This document shows positions 63,947-64,000 of a DNA stretch of 64,000 nt, piece after piece. The notes below the pieces were generated by a model, which did not search any database, was not told the origin of the DNA, and worked only from the letters and a program-made list of their open reading frames with translations. The stretch spans positions 1-64,000 of the forward strand of contig JAHHSA010000005.1 of NCBI GenBank assembly GCA_020025475.1, in the 5' to 3' direction. The position numbers and the translations under genes were made by a program. Every line of letters begins with the position of its first letter. The first letter of the stretch is position 1. The DNA is from Oscillibacter sp. GTDB taxonomy: Bacteria > Bacillota > Clostridia > Oscillospirales > Oscillospiraceae.

Positions 63947-64000
63947 ATGAATCATTCGTGGGAGAAGCTCCGCGGCTGGTGGCAGACCCGCTATCATCGG
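63947..64000 (+). CDS. Start of a downstream gene (partial), probably the partner kinase
   Basis: 18 codons visible from an ATG after AAAGGAGG (63935-63942), reading MNHSWEKLRGWWQTRYHR; the window ends here. The position right after a YesN-type regulator makes a YesM-type sensor kinase the best guess. The few residues seen cannot confirm it. Confidence 0.5.
   Translation, partial: MNHSWEKLRGWWQTRYHR

Noticed and set aside
1..64000. tRNA or rRNA genes, CRISPR array, IS elements or prophage
   Set aside because: I looked for TTCGAATC-type tRNA arms, regular repeats with spacers, transposase or integrase motifs, and saw none.

Overview
The window is a chromosomal origin region from a low-oxygen Firmicute of the class Clostridia. 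An Oscillospiraceae-type organism (Flavonifractor/Oscillibacter-like) is my inference. It rests on GC-rich coding sequence, strong AGGAGG ribosome sites, T-box leaders, a spoIIIJ/jag-type locus, a RemB-like gene, a group-B-like [FeFe] hydrogenase and a clostridial dnaA-dnaN-S4-recF-remB-gyrB-gyrA order. I see no tRNA or rRNA genes, CRISPR array, IS element or prophage.

Layout. 1-2.1 kb: end of an unknown gene, then dnaD-dnaC (helicase loading) on the minus strand. 2.3-11.4 kb: zapA, U32 peptidase, dut, maf, mreC, mreD, a class B PBP and a GH13 glycosidase, a division/elongation cluster. 11.4-17.9 kb: parA-parB with two perfect parS sites, serS, mscL, rsmG, a MinD-like ATPase and a divergent methylglyoxal-synthase-like protein. 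17.9-26.3 kb: T-box leader with hisS-aspS, a possible 6S-like RNA, and several cell-envelope and small proteins. 26.4-35.4 kb (minus strand): LTA-synthase-like enzyme, T-box-controlled glyS, a Na/phosphate cotransporter, then jag-yidC-yidD-rnpA-rpmH. 35.4-45.8 kb: oriC with DnaA boxes on both sides of dnaA, then dnaN, S4 protein, recF, remB, gyrB, a lipoprotein gene and gyrA. 45.8-56 kb: SHOCT-like protein, rnhA, NAD synthase, a cadmium/zinc-type efflux operon with its ArsR repressor, a thioesterase, and a DUF4340/two-component operon. 56-64 kb: [FeFe] hydrogenase, mglB-mglA-mglC sugar ABC transporter, and a YesN-type response regulator followed by the start of another gene.

How it fits together. 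DnaA, DnaN, RecF, gyrase, DnaD/DnaC and ParAB/parS start and partition the chromosome. MreCD, PBP2, ZapA and MinD-like proteins shape and divide the cell. RnpA, YidC, YidD and Jag serve RNA processing and membrane insertion. The 2.3-26.3 kb block reads towards oriC, so its essential genes appear to be transcribed head-on to replication.

I did not find one clearly new multi-gene system. The strongest oddities are: a run of four same-strand DnaA boxes inside a two-component operon 17 kb from oriC; an NAD synthase whose glutaminase cysteine position is glycine; a methylglyoxal-synthase-like protein lacking the catalytic aspartate; a parS site at the exact centre of a 44-bp perfect palindrome that also looks like a terminator; and a rod-shaped RNA candidate after aspS. 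Coordinates and motifs were read by eye, and no database search was possible.
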